Shown here piece by piece: positions 54,511 through 63,656 of a stretch of DNA of 64,000 bases (position 1 is the first letter of the stretch; each line of letters starts with the position of its first letter). The notes beneath the pieces were generated by a model. It saw nothing but the letters and a program-made list of their open reading frames with translations. It made no database searches and was not told the DNA's origin. Source of the stretch: CALCHA01 sp035548175 (GTDB lineage: Bacteria; Planctomycetota; Phycisphaerae; WQYP01). The stretch is taken from the NCBI GenBank assembly GCA_035548175.1, contig DASZTO010000023.1, positions 37,181-101,180 on the forward strand, in the 5' to 3' direction. A program made the position numbers and the translations under genes.

Positions 54511-55512
54511 CTATCCCGCTTCCGGCGGCGGGGAAGGGGGAGGGGAGGGGGGGGAGGGGGGCGACACCACGCTCCGCACCCGCGCCCCCGCACGTAACCC
54601 ATACCCGTTCGCAAACGCCCCCGCCTCCATCGCCTTCTTCCCCACCGGCTGCACCACCAGCAATTCCAAGCTCCCGCGCCCGCACGCCACCGTCCGATCC
54701 CCCAGCACCCGCCCGCACGCCTCCGCCCCATGCTCCCCTCCTTCCACCGCCCGGCACTTCAAAACCGTCGCCGCCACACGCACCTTCCCCCCCTCCTCCA
54801 CCAGCTCCACCTGCACCCCCGGCCACGGACTCATCCCCCGAATCCGCGCCGACACCGCCGCCGCATCCTGCCGAAAATCCACCCACGCCATCTCCCGCGA
54901 CAGCTTCGGCGCACGCGTCGCCTGCCGCCCATCCTGCGCCCGCCGCTCCGCCTTCCCCGCCTCCAATTGATCCAGCACCCGCGGCAACAGCGGCGCTCCC
55001 AGCTCCGCCAGCCGATCGTGCAACTCCCCCGCCGTCTCGCTCTCACCCACCTCCGCCCGCGCTTCCGCAAAAATATCCCCCGCATCCATCACCGCCGTCA
55101 CATCAATCACGCACACCCCCGCCTCCTTGTCCCCGTTAATCACCGCCCAGTTGATCGGCGCCGCCCCCCGATACTTCGGCAACAGCGACGAGTGCAGATT
55201 GATCGCCCGATGCCGCGCCGCCGACAGCACCTCCTCCGACAACTTCTGCCCAAACGCAATCACCACCAGGCACCCCGCCCCCATCTCGCGCAGCGCCCCC
55301 ACGCATTCCGCGCTGTTCACATTCTCCATGCGCGTCAGCGCAATGCCGCGCTCCAGCGCCCACGCCGCCACCGCCGTCGGCTGCGCATGCTTCCCCCGCC
55401 CCGCCGGCCGATCCGGCTGCGACACCACATGCACCACCCGATGCCCCGACCGCACCAACGCCTCCAACGACGGCAACCCAAACGCGCCCGCGCCTAGAAA
55501 AACAATATCCAT
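54511..55512 (-). CDS. fmt: methionyl-tRNA formyltransferase
   Basis: 333 residues. IVFLGAGAFGLPSLEALVRS start, INLHSSLLPKYRGAAPINWA with the catalytic asparagine/histidine motif, and VIDVTAVMDAGDIFAEA with the catalytic aspartate; the C-terminal OB-like domain ends the protein. It formylates initiator Met-tRNA. A G/A-rich low-complexity stretch (54525-54560) encodes the last residues (PPSPPSPPPSPPP), suggesting repeat expansion at the 3' end. Confidence 0.95.
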   Translation of the reverse strand: MDIVFLGAGAFGLPSLEALVRSGHRVVHVVSQPDRPAGRGKHAQPTAVAAWALERGIALTRMENVNSAECVGALREMGAGCLVVIAFGQKLSEEVLSAARHRAINLHSSLLPKYRGAAPINWAVINGDKEAGVCVIDVTAVMDAGDIFAEARAEVGESETAGELHDRLAELGAPLLPRVLDQLEAGKAERRAQDGRQATRAPKLSREMAWVDFRQDAAAVSARIRGMSPWPGVQVELVEEGGKVRVAATVLKCRAVEGGEHGAEACGRVLGDRTVACGRGSLELLVVQPVGKKAMEAGAFANGYGLRAGARVRSVVSPPSPPSPPPSPPPEAG

Positions 55513-55596
55513 CTCCGTAGTGTGAACTGCACGACCCCAACTTTCCAGTCACCGCCCACGCGTGCTAAAATAAAACTCCAGTCACGGAGCGCTTCC

Positions 55597-55806
55597 ATGA
55601 ATAATGCCCAACTCACCCAACGAATAGAACGTCTTGAAAAAGAAATGGCCGAAATTCAAGCCAAAATGAGACGTACGGTTCGCACTTCCGAGGACTTCAT
55701 CGGAATGTTCCGCGGCGATCCGGACTTCAAGAAAGCCATGCAATATGGTGCAGCCTACCGCCGCTCCTCACGCCCCAAACCCCCCAAGCGGCGATCCAGT
55801 AAATGA
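55597..55806 (+). CDS. VapB-like antitoxin
   Basis: 69 residues, overlapping the PIN-domain gene (ATGA). A coiled-coil N-terminus (QLTQRIERLEKEMAEIQAKM) is followed by a basic tail (PKPPKRRSSK), which is consistent with DNA and toxin binding, but no named antitoxin domain is recognised. A TAAAAT -10-like element lies about 25 bases upstream. Confidence 0.6.
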   Translation: MNNAQLTQRIERLEKEMAEIQAKMRRTVRTSEDFIGMFRGDPDFKKAMQYGAAYRRSSRPKPPKRRSSK

Positions 55807-56228
55807 TCGTCCTCGACACCGACCACGTTACGCTTCTCCAGGAGGGCGATCCCCTCGCTGAGCGCATCCACCAGCGGCTCGTATTGCTGGGTGCGAACCA
55901 GCACTTCCCCATCTCCATCGTCACCTATGAAGAACAAATGCGAGGCTGGATGGACCGGCTCACGAAAAGAGACACGATGGCCCGCGAAATTCAAACCTAC
56001 CGAAAACTTGAAGCCCACGTCGCCTTCTATTCCACCGTCGCCATTCTCGCCTTCACCGAGTGGGCCGCCGTCGAATTTCAGCGCCTTCGCAAATTGAAAG
56101 TCCGCATCGGCACCATGGACCTCAAAATTGCCGCCATCGCCCTCTCCCTCCACGCCACCCTCTGGACCCGCAACCGCCGCGACTTCGAAAAAGTCCCCGC
56201 CCTCCGCTTCGAAGACGCCACCCGCTAA
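55803..56228 (+). CDS. PIN-domain ribonuclease toxin (VapC-like)
   Basis: 141 residues. PIN-domain acids: D5 and D7 in IVLDTDHVTLL, E43-E44 in VTYEEQ, D105 in GTMDLKIAAIAL, and a late acidic R-N-R-R-D-F-E segment. Typical type II VapC: a tRNA/rRNA endoribonuclease neutralised by the overlapping upstream gene. Second toxin-antitoxin-like pair in the window. Confidence 0.85.
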   Translation: MIVLDTDHVTLLQEGDPLAERIHQRLVLLGANQHFPISIVTYEEQMRGWMDRLTKRDTMAREIQTYRKLEAHVAFYSTVAILAFTEWAAVEFQRLRKLKVRIGTMDLKIAAIALSLHATLWTRNRRDFEKVPALRFEDATR

Positions 56229-56255
56229 TGCCCCCCAATTCAAAGCCGTCCCCCA

Positions 56256-56290
56256 TTTGCACCAATTGCACCAATTCAACCAATTCCCCC
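56256..56290. repeat. 9-mer array (TGCACCAAT), copy 1
   Basis: TGCACCAAT, TGCACCAAT, TCAACCAAT and TCCCCCC in tandem. It abuts the TGA of the TPR-like gene (56294-56292) on the minus strand. Confidence 0.8.
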
Positions 56291-56291
56291 C

Positions 56292-57335
56292 TCAAGCCGC
56301 CCCCACCGGCGCCGCCCCCGCAGGCTTCTCCGCCTTCTCCTGCAGCACCGCCAGCCGCTCCTTCACCTCCGTCGCCATCCGCGTGTTCGGAAATTCCGCC
56401 ACGATCATCCGCCCAAGACGCAACGCCGCCGACCAGTTCTTGTCATGCACCTGCAACGCAAACTGCGACCCCAGCTGCTGCAGCCGCTTCTTGAACACGT
56501 CCCGCGCGCTCTCCTTGTACGCCTCCGCCTCGGATGGCATCAAATATCCGTCCAGCTCGCGCAGCAGCGATATCGACTTCTCCACATCATCCTTCGCCAC
56601 CGCCGCCTCCCACTGCTTCAGCAAATCCCGCTTCGTCTCGTCCTGCGCCTCCTGCACACGCCACGGCAGCTTCCGCGCCTCGGCATGATTCGGAAACTGC
56701 CGCAACAGCATCTCGCTCTCCCGCGCCGCCGCCGTCCAGTCCTTCTTCTGGATCAGCCCGTCGATCCGCTCCATCGTGTCGTGCACCCGCGCATCGATCG
56801 CCGCGCTGTTCGTCTCCTCGATCTGCGACCGGAACTTGTTCGCTTCCGCCACATACCCGAACCGCTGCTCCATCGCGTTCACCAGCATCGTCGCCGCTTC
56901 GAAGTCCCCCTTGTCGATGTCCTCCCGAATCGCCGACCGCAGCGCCTCCAGATCCTTCGCCCGATACGCAATCTGCTTCGCCGCATCCGACAAAAGCCCG
57001 ATCTCCCGGATCGTTTCCAGCGTCTGCCGGTTCCCCTCCAACTGCCCCAGCAACTGCTCCGCCCGATACCGCTCATCCACCCCGATCCGCGTCAGCACCG
57101 TCAGCATCGCCATCACCCCCCACGGTATGCACGTCATCAGCAATCCCACCGCCGCCAGCACCAGCGGCCCGCCCGTCTGCCCCAGCCCGGCCACCCAGTC
57201 CCCCCCGGGCCCGCTCCCCGCCTTGTTCAGCACCACCAGCGTCAACGCAACCCCCACCATCAGCACCACAAACCCGATCAGGCTGATCAGTATCAGCGCC
57301 GAGCGCGCCCGGGCCGCCAGCTTTTCCAAATCCAT
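56292..57335 (-). CDS. TPR-like membrane protein
   Basis: 347 residues from the ATG at 57335 (GAGGAG eight bases upstream). Two membrane helices (ALILISLIGFVVLMVGVALT and GPLVLAAVGLLMTCIPWGVM), then a helical TPR-like region with regular KDW/RQFPNHAEA patterns (about 120-330). Probably a cytoplasmic or periplasmic scaffold anchored in the membrane; no family name. Flanked on both sides by the same 9-mer repeat. Confidence 0.72.
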   Translation of the reverse strand: MDLEKLAARARSALILISLIGFVVLMVGVALTLVVLNKAGSGPGGDWVAGLGQTGGPLVLAAVGLLMTCIPWGVMAMLTVLTRIGVDERYRAEQLLGQLEGNRQTLETIREIGLLSDAAKQIAYRAKDLEALRSAIREDIDKGDFEAATMLVNAMEQRFGYVAEANKFRSQIEETNSAAIDARVHDTMERIDGLIQKKDWTAAARESEMLLRQFPNHAEARKLPWRVQEAQDETKRDLLKQWEAAVAKDDVEKSISLLRELDGYLMPSEAEAYKESARDVFKKRLQQLGSQFALQVHDKNWSAALRLGRMIVAEFPNTRMATEVKERLAVLQEKAEKPAGAAPVGAA

Positions 57336-57532
57336 ACACCACGCTCCTCTGCTGCCGCCTGCTTCCCCCCAAGCCGGCGGCCTGGACCACGGATATGCCA
57401 CCCTCCGCTCTCCTCCGTCACTCTACGGCGGCATTCCTCACAACGTCAAGAACCGACTTGCCACCACAAAAATTCCCGTTGAGCCCCTCCCAGCAATCGC
57501 CCCACGCGCTCGCCCCACCAACCGCGCGCAAT

Positions 57533-57576
57533 ACCCCCCAATTGCACCAATTGAACTCAATTGAACTAATTTTTCC
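57533..57576. repeat. 9-mer array (TGCACCAAT-like), copy 2
   Basis: CAATTGCACCAATTGAAC with degenerate following units (TCAATTGAACTAATTTT). The same array as at 56256, 1.28 kb away; together they flank the TPR-like membrane gene. It provides the TAG stop (57568-57566) of the next gene. Confidence 0.78.
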
Positions 57577-59359
57577 CCCCGTTCCCCCGCATCGCCCTCT
57601 CCATCCCCGGCAGCACATAATTCCTCGCCACCGCATCCCAATTCATTTCCCTCCCCAACGCCCCCCCCGTCGCTATCAGCTTCTCAAAATCCCCCTGCGT
57701 CCGCGGCAGCCGCTTGTACAACTCCGCCGCCGCCGCCGCCGCCACGCTGTGCTCGATCTCATCCCGCACCCGCTGATCCATCTTCATCAGTTCCCCCACC
57801 GTCATCCCCGCCATGCTCTCCGGCAACTGCGTGTAGTCCACCTCCATCGCATTCGGACACCCGCCATTCCCCTCCTTTCCCCCGTTCACCGCCGCCCACG
57901 CACGCCGCACAAACCCCGCGCACCCGCAAAGCTCCGTGTACGCGCAAATCCCCCCGAACGAAATCGGCTCCACCTGCGCAATCCCGAAAGGCTCATAAAC
58001 CGACTGCCCGAACTCCGCGTCCGATCCCTTCCTTATATCCAGAAAATCCATCTCCGCCGGCATCCGAGCCCCGCACGTCGCCCGGTCAAACCCGAACTGG
58101 TTCAAATACACGATCTTGCAGCTCCGCGCCCGCGCGTTCCATTCCTGCACCCCCACGTAAAATGCCGCCTCCCCGCCCGTCAAATCCGGATGCCCCTCCC
58201 GGTGCGCCACCGGCCACTTGTACCCCTGCTCCATGTTCTCGATCTCATGTCGCGCACGCCCCGCCGTCTCCGTCGACAGCACAAAATGCACCGCCGTCTT
58301 CCCTTCCTTCGCCAGGTGCTTCTCCAACTGCTCCGCCATCTTCACATCCCGCCACAGCCCCTTGCTCGGCACCATCCGCGTCACATGCGTGAACACAAAA
58401 TCCGGCGAATACCCCAGCAGATTCACGCAATACTGCTGCAATCTCCGCCGACTCCGCATCTTCTCCTCCAGCGTCAACGCCCGCGCCGGCACCCCGTTGT
58501 ACGCCAGGTCGATCCGCGCGTCCTTGAACTCCTTCCGCAAAAACCGCAGCTCCTTCACCACGTAATCCCCCACCGCAAAAATGTTGTCGCAATACCGCGA
58601 CGCCTCCACCAGCGGATGCTTGTAAAAATCCTTCTGGCTCCCAAACACATCCTCCACGTACTTCCCCTGCCCCACCGCCTTGTTCAGCACGTTGTAAAAC
58701 ATCGTGTCGTGGCCCGGATGGTCCTCCACGATCCGCCGCATCGTCGCCACTTCATGCGCATAAAAAATCGTCTTGAACTGCCCCGGATACCGCGACCGCG
58801 CGCACAACGCCGTCGGCATCCCCATGTACTCGTGCGCCAAAATCAGCGGCTTCTCCCCGTCGCTGCACCCCCCGATCGCACGCACCGCCGCCAGCCCCGG
58901 CTCCGCGATCCGGCAATACTGCTCGTAATCCCACACATGCTCGTACCGCCCGCTCTCTATCCCATAATCCTGGAACAGCACGAACTTCAGCACCCCCATC
59001 TTCTCCGGGTTGTAGTGCCGCACATCCACCAGCACCACCTCCGGCTCAAACGTCACCCCCGTCAGCGGATCGTGAAAGCTCTTCTTCCCATAAATCAGCT
59101 TCACCCCATACTCATGCTCGATGTGCGCAAAATCGTTTGCATACGGCGTGTTCCGTATCCCGTCCAGGCCCGAATACAGCACCGTCCCCCCATGCAGCCG
59201 CCCCTCCGCCGGTCCCTCCGGCCAGAACAGCGGTCCCAGCAAAATGTCCCGCTCCACCGCCCCCCGATACGTCTTCGACGTGATCAACCCATGCAGCACC
59301 GCCCCAATCCCCCCGATCTTCTGGACGGCTTCATGGGTCACGTGTACAACGGTGTGCAT
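57566..59359 (-). CDS. glycogen-synthase-like glycosyltransferase
   Basis: 597 residues from the ATG at 59359 (GGAG seven bases upstream). HVTHEAVQKIGGIGAVLHGL is the ADP/UDP-glucose-binding KxGG motif of GT5/GT3 synthases, followed by NVLNKAVGQGKYVEDVFGSQ and a C-terminal GT-B half with VFTHVTRMVPSKGLWRDVKM and QVEPISFGGICAYTELC (the C-terminal donor-site region). It probably builds an alpha-glucan or similar; a CBM48 gene is elsewhere in the window. Its last residue and TAG stop come from a 9-mer repeat. Confidence 0.75.
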   Translation of the reverse strand: MHTVVHVTHEAVQKIGGIGAVLHGLITSKTYRGAVERDILLGPLFWPEGPAEGRLHGGTVLYSGLDGIRNTPYANDFAHIEHEYGVKLIYGKKSFHDPLTGVTFEPEVVLVDVRHYNPEKMGVLKFVLFQDYGIESGRYEHVWDYEQYCRIAEPGLAAVRAIGGCSDGEKPLILAHEYMGMPTALCARSRYPGQFKTIFYAHEVATMRRIVEDHPGHDTMFYNVLNKAVGQGKYVEDVFGSQKDFYKHPLVEASRYCDNIFAVGDYVVKELRFLRKEFKDARIDLAYNGVPARALTLEEKMRSRRRLQQYCVNLLGYSPDFVFTHVTRMVPSKGLWRDVKMAEQLEKHLAKEGKTAVHFVLSTETAGRARHEIENMEQGYKWPVAHREGHPDLTGGEAAFYVGVQEWNARARSCKIVYLNQFGFDRATCGARMPAEMDFLDIRKGSDAEFGQSVYEPFGIAQVEPISFGGICAYTELCGCAGFVRRAWAAVNGGKEGNGGCPNAMEVDYTQLPESMAGMTVGELMKMDQRVRDEIEHSVAAAAAAELYKRLPRTQGDFEKLIATGGALGREMNWDAVARNYVLPGMERAMRGNGGKN

Positions 59360-59495
59360 AATGTCGCTCCATAAGGCCGCAAATCCCCCCGCGCCACGTG
59401 AACATCTTATCGGCCGCACTCCGCCAATCCCCAAAGCCCGTTCCCACGTATTCTGACACATACCCCCCACCGGATAACCCTTCTCGGAGATCCCC

Positions 59496-60380
59496 ATGAT
59501 ACCCCGCCCCGCCGCACTACTCGCTCTGGCCGCCGCCACCCTCGCCGCCGCCGCCTGGGCTCAAACCCCCCAGACCATGCCCGCACCCCAATCCTCCGCC
59601 GCCACCGCCCCAGCCCACCCCGGCGAAATGGTCACCTTCAAATCCGCCGACCACGACATCTCCGCCTACCTCGTCGCCCCCAAAGACAACCCCAACCCCG
59701 GCTGCATCGTCCTCGTCCACGACATCTTCGGCATGACCGATTTTACCAAAACCGAAGCCGACACCTTCTCCAAACTCGGCTACACCGTCCTCGCCCCCAA
59801 CCTCTACTCCCGCATCGATGGCGCCGCCGATGGACTCGACGCCTCCCACGCCGCCGCCGCTTACAAAGCCACCCCCGACCAGCAAATCCTCGCCGACATC
59901 CACGCCTCCATCGAGTACCTCAACGCCGAAGGCAAATCCACCGCCGGACAGCCCCTCGCCCTCGTCGGCATCGATATGGGCGGCACCTACGCCATGATGG
60001 CTGCCGGCCTCGAACTCCGCGCCACCTGCGCCGTCAACTTCTACGGCCGCCTCCTCTACACCGAAATCACCCCCCAACGCCCCAACTCCCCCGTCGAACA
60101 GGTCTTCAACCTCGACGTCCCGCTCCTCGCCTTCTACGGCACGCTCGACCCACAGGTCCCCCCCGATCACGTCAAAATGCTCGAAAACCGCCTCGCCAAT
60201 AACCCCAACAAAACCTACTACCAGGTCGTCAAACTCCCAGGCGTCGGCCACGGCTTCCTCGACCCCTCCCGCTCCGGCTACAACCCCCAGGCCGCCAAAC
60301 AAGCCATGGACCAAACCCAAACCTTCCTCAAACGCTACCTCCAGGCCCCCAAAAAAGACGACACCGGCACCGGCGTCTGA
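59496..60380 (+). CDS. dienelactone-hydrolase-like protein, secreted
   Basis: 294 residues with signal peptide (MIPRPAALLALAAATLAAAA). Alpha/beta-hydrolase fold: HDIFGMTDFTK, LVGIDMGGTYAMMAAGLE, FYGTLDPQVP and VGHGFLDP. In dienelactone hydrolases the nucleophile elbow is GxCxGG; here GIDMGG places D160 where cysteine is expected. The triad partners D218 and H252 look normal. It may be a changed-mechanism hydrolase or not catalytic. Substrate unknown. Confidence 0.75.
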   Translation: MIPRPAALLALAAATLAAAAWAQTPQTMPAPQSSAATAPAHPGEMVTFKSADHDISAYLVAPKDNPNPGCIVLVHDIFGMTDFTKTEADTFSKLGYTVLAPNLYSRIDGAADGLDASHAAAAYKATPDQQILADIHASIEYLNAEGKSTAGQPLALVGIDMGGTYAMMAAGLELRATCAVNFYGRLLYTEITPQRPNSPVEQVFNLDVPLLAFYGTLDPQVPPDHVKMLENRLANNPNKTYYQVVKLPGVGHGFLDPSRSGYNPQAAKQAMDQTQTFLKRYLQAPKKDDTGTGV

Positions 60381-60401
60381 CCCGGTCGCCGCCCCCGCGC
60401 G

Positions 60402-61151
60402 TCACCCATCGATCTTCGCCTGATACTTCAATATCAGCAATTGCTCCACATTCTCCAATTCATTAACCACCTCCAACGCCCCCTCCAACTGCTGCCGCAA
60501 CTCCGAAACCGCCCTCGCTTCCTTTTGCTCCACCTCCTCATCTATCGACAGCGCCACCAGCTCCCGGTTCAACTCCGGCAAAATCCCCCCGCCCACCGAC
60601 CCCGTCACCGCCTCCCGCCGCTCCTCCAGCTTCACATGAGCATCCGCCGCCTCCGCAACCGCCGCCTCCGCATCCGCCTCCGTCACCGTCCCCACCTTCA
60701 CCCGCTGCTCCAACTGTTCCGCCGCCCTGTCACGCGCTGCCGCACTCTTTTCCAGCTCCTGCGCAATCGGATCCTTCCCCGCCTGCACCTTCGCCTGGTC
60801 CGTCAGCTCCGTGATCTTCCTCGCCACCGCATCACGTCGCGCGCGCTTCTCCGATAACTCCAGCGTGATCTCGTCCGACCTCGTGCTCAACGCATCGATC
60901 CGCTTCTTCAATACATCGACGTCCGTCTGGCCCCCGCCCGCGCTGCCCCGCACCTGCTCCCGCAACCACTTCCCCTTCGCCTGCAACTGCTCCTTCGTCG
61001 CCTCCTTATCATTCACCGGCCACGGATGCCCTTGCTCCATCTTCACCCCCCCCTGCGTTGCCGCCCCGCCAACCGCCGCCGCCCCCTCCTGCCCGATCGC
61101 CACCCCCGCCGCGCCCAGCACCACCGCCAACCCAATCACCGCCATCTTCAT
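60402..61151 (-). CDS. secreted coiled-coil protein of unknown function
   Basis: 249 residues from the ATG at 61151 (GAGGAG six bases upstream; a start at 61145 is equally possible). Signal peptide KMAVIGLAVVLGAAGVAIG. Most of the mature part is charged helix with heptad-like spacing (about 75-220), suggesting a coiled coil. No enzymatic motif. Exported structural or scaffolding protein. Confidence 0.62.
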   Translation of the reverse strand: MKMAVIGLAVVLGAAGVAIGQEGAAAVGGAATQGGVKMEQGHPWPVNDKEATKEQLQAKGKWLREQVRGSAGGGQTDVDVLKKRIDALSTRSDEITLELSEKRARRDAVARKITELTDQAKVQAGKDPIAQELEKSAAARDRAAEQLEQRVKVGTVTEADAEAAVAEAADAHVKLEERREAVTGSVGGGILPELNRELVALSIDEEVEQKEARAVSELRQQLEGALEVVNELENVEQLLILKYQAKIDG

Positions 61152-61261
61152 AACCTGCTCCTCAAAAGCCCATGAAAAAAATCGTTTTCGTACCCTTCGT
61201 CTGCCGATCTCAAAACGTCCCGCATTGCTGACAAGCTTTTCCCGCCGCACTCAAAGCATCG

Positions 61262-61512
61262 GCGTCCATCCGTGCCATCGGCGGCCACTCCCCATTCCAC
61301 TCATCTCACCAACTCCATTCGTGTAGATTCGTGTACATTCGTGGACAATCCCCGCCATCATCTTTCGTGCCCTTCGTGCCTTTCGTGGCCATTTACGTCG
61401 TCGTCGTCGGTGGTGGGGGGGGGGGGAACCCTCCGTGCCCTCCGTGTGCTCCGTGGTTAACTTCGGTTGCCGCATCGCCGCGCCAAGCCGTTCGTGGCCA
61501 CTTACGTCGTCA
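61262..61512 (-). repeat. dispersed CACGAA repeat block, inverted copy
   Basis: Reverse complement of the left-end repeat: TTCGTGGACAATCCCC, TTTCGTGGCCATTTACGTCG, CTCCGTGTGCTCCGTGG. A G12 tract sits at 61415-61426. A further partial unit (TTCGTGGCCACTTACGTCGT) overlaps the stop of the anti-sigma-like gene. The 358-base gap between 61151 and 61510 contains nothing else. Confidence 0.8.
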
Positions 61513-61998
61513 TTCGCCAGCCCCCCGCACCGCCTCCGTCTCCGGAAACAACCGCGCCGCCAACGCATACGTCGCCGCCGCATCCTCCACATCCCCCCGC
61601 GCCCGCCCACGATCCGCCGCCACCACCAGCGTCTCCGCCGCACGCTCCCGCACCAGCGCCGGATCATGCGCCCAGTAATCCCCCTTCGCATGCACCCGCG
61701 CCAACCGTATCGCCGTCTCCATCGCAATCCGCTCCCGCACCTCCGCCGCCACCCCATCATTCCCCCCAACCTCCCGCACCGCCTTCATCCCCCCATCCGC
61801 CACACGCCTCGCCCCTCCGCGCAACCCCCACCACCCCGCCACCCCCAACCCCACCACCATCAAAACCCCCGCCACGCGCACCCCCGCCCGCCGCCGCCCG
61901 CGCCGCGCCGCCGCCCCCCGCACGCGCCCCGCCTCCACACTCACCGCCGCCCCCGAATCCGCCCGCCGCAACAACTCTTTCAACCGCTCATCATTCAT
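61510..61998 (-). CDS. anti-sigma-like membrane protein
   Basis: 162 residues, overlapping the upstream sigma gene by ATGA. A short cytoplasmic N-terminus (MNDERLKELLRRADSG), a membrane helix at about 42-60 (VAGVLMVVGLGVAGWWGL), and a helical extracytoplasmic tail. The position and topology are typical of an anti-sigma factor, but the zinc-finger (ZAS) motif is not present, so the call rests on context. The TGA stop lies within the dispersed repeat. Confidence 0.6.
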   Translation of the reverse strand: MNDERLKELLRRADSGAAVSVEAGRVRGAAARRGRRRAGVRVAGVLMVVGLGVAGWWGLRGGARRVADGGMKAVREVGGNDGVAAEVRERIAMETAIRLARVHAKGDYWAHDPALVRERAAETLVVAADRGRARGDVEDAAATYALAARLFPETEAVRGAGE

Positions 61999-62642
61999 CG
62001 CATCACCCCGCCTTTCTCCAACAACACCCCCAGCCGCTCCCGCGCCCGATGCAACCGCTGATGCACCGCCGCCTCCGATATCCCCAGCACCCCCGCCACC
62101 TCTTTCCCCCCCAGCTCCTCCAGATAAAACATCACCACCACCTCGCGCTCCCGTATCCCCAGCTTCCCCACCGCCGCCCGCACCGCCTCCGCCACCTCAT
62201 CGCCCCCTCCCTCCGCCCGCGACGCCCGCCCCGAAAACCACCGCTCCACCCGCCGCACCCCCAACCGCCTCCGCCTCTCCATGCTCCGGCACCGATTGAT
62301 CACAATCCGCGCCAACCACGTCCCCAACTCGCACTCCCCCCGAAACCGCCCCCGCCCCTCATACGCCCGCACCAGCCCCTCCTGCACCGCATCCTCCCCA
62401 TCCCCGCTCCACGCCATCAACCGCTCCGCCATCCGCCCCAGCCGCTCCCCATACACCCGCACCACCTCCTCAAACGCCCCCGCCTCCCCCGCCGCAAATC
62501 GCTCCCCCAAGTCCCCCCCATTTCCCTCTCCGCCCCGCGCAACCGGCTCCATTCCCATCGCCGCATCCATCAATCCCACATGTCCCGCCAGAGCCGTCAT
62601 ACCCACTCCATCCATCCACCCATTAGACACCGCCGCCCCCAC
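61995..62642 (-). CDS. ECF RNA polymerase sigma factor (2)
   Basis: 215 residues at most; downstream starts near 62598 or 62568 are possible. Region 2: FEEVVRVYGERLGRMAERLM, DAVQEGLVRAYEGR, ECELGTWLARIVINRCRS. Region 4: LGIREREVVVMFYLEELGGK, ISEAAVHQRLHRARERLG. Overlaps the anti-sigma-like gene, forming a typical ECF/anti-sigma switch. Signal unknown. Confidence 0.85.
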   Translation of the reverse strand: MGAAVSNGWMDGVGMTALAGHVGLMDAAMGMEPVARGGEGNGGDLGERFAAGEAGAFEEVVRVYGERLGRMAERLMAWSGDGEDAVQEGLVRAYEGRGRFRGECELGTWLARIVINRCRSMERRRRLGVRRVERWFSGRASRAEGGGDEVAEAVRAAVGKLGIREREVVVMFYLEELGGKEVAGVLGISEAAVHQRLHRARERLGVLLEKGGVMR

Positions 62643-62717
62643 CTTCCTGACACACCCCTCGCCCCAATTTCACCCATTGAGCCAACACCCCAATTTTTCC
62701 AATCCTTCCCCCCTCCC

Positions 62718-62723
62718 TATACT
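62718..62723 (+). promoter_or_regulatory. -10 element giving a near-leaderless transcript
   Basis: TATACT ends six bases before the ATG of the phosphotransferase-like gene, similar to the trpF arrangement. No clear -35. Confidence 0.4.
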
Positions 62724-62729
62724 TCCCCC

Positions 62730-63656
62730 ATGGACGACCAGCAAACCTACCTCCTCAACGGCCTCCTCGCCCGCCAATTCTCCCTCGGCCGCATCGTCCG
62801 CTTCCGCCACGTCGCCCGCGGTCGCCAGGCCGCTACCTTCGAACTCCTCACCGCCCAGCAAAACGAATATCTCGCCTATCTCTATCCCCACGCCTTCCAC
62901 GCCCCCCAACTCCAATTCATGGCCGACGCCGTCAACCGCCTTGACGCACAACGCTTCTCCGTCGTCCCCTTCCTCCCCTCCAAAGACGGCCCACTCGTCG
63001 CCGAAGGCCCGCAAAACTCCCACCTCCTCGTCTCCCTCGCCGCACCCGGTTCCCCCCTCGAACCCGCCCAATACACCGACCACGACATCTCCCAGGTCGG
63101 CCTCCGCCTCGCCTGGATGCACCGCCTCCTCAAAGAACAACTCAACCCTCCTCCCACGACCACCCCCCTCAAAACCCTCCTCACCGAAGCCCTCGAAGAC
63201 GCTCCCCCCGACGATCCCACCCTCGCCTCCTTCCCCCCCGAATCCCGCAACGCTCTCCTCTCCGCCCTCGACCTCCCCCCAGCCTCCCTCGCCTGGGCCC
63301 ATGGCCACCTCCAACCCGCCGCACTCCTCCACGATTCCGACCACCAGCTCCGCACCCTCGTCGACTGGGCCCTCCTCCACCCCGCCGATCCCCGCGAAGA
63401 CCTCATCGACGCCATCCTCTCCCTCTGCACCGCACCCTCCGCCGCAGGCTTCCTCCCCCATCGCGCCGCCATCCTCCTCGAATCCTACAACACCCTCAGC
63501 CCCCTCAAATCCCTCCCCTGGACCCCCGCCGTCGCCGCCTGGTCCGCACGCCGACTCCTCGACGCCCTCTCCCACCGCCGCCCCCTCCCCCCCCTCCTCC
63601 CCACGATCGCCCCCACCCCCGAACGCCTAGCCACCACCCTCGCCTCCCTCACCTGA
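62730..63656 (+). CDS. degenerate phosphotransferase (APH-like)
   Basis: 308 residues from the ATG at 62730. The fold resembles aminoglycoside/choline kinases, with GLRLAWMHRLL and the catalytic region WAHGHLQPAALLHD ... LVDWALLHPADPREDL. The catalytic aspartate of HGDLHxxN is replaced (HGHLQPAA), while the metal-binding D-W is kept. It may be a pseudokinase or use another mechanism. Substrate unknown. Confidence 0.62.
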   Translation: MDDQQTYLLNGLLARQFSLGRIVRFRHVARGRQAATFELLTAQQNEYLAYLYPHAFHAPQLQFMADAVNRLDAQRFSVVPFLPSKDGPLVAEGPQNSHLLVSLAAPGSPLEPAQYTDHDISQVGLRLAWMHRLLKEQLNPPPTTTPLKTLLTEALEDAPPDDPTLASFPPESRNALLSALDLPPASLAWAHGHLQPAALLHDSDHQLRTLVDWALLHPADPREDLIDAILSLCTAPSAAGFLPHRAAILLESYNTLSPLKSLPWTPAVAAWSARRLLDALSHRRPLPPLLPTIAPTPERLATTLASLT

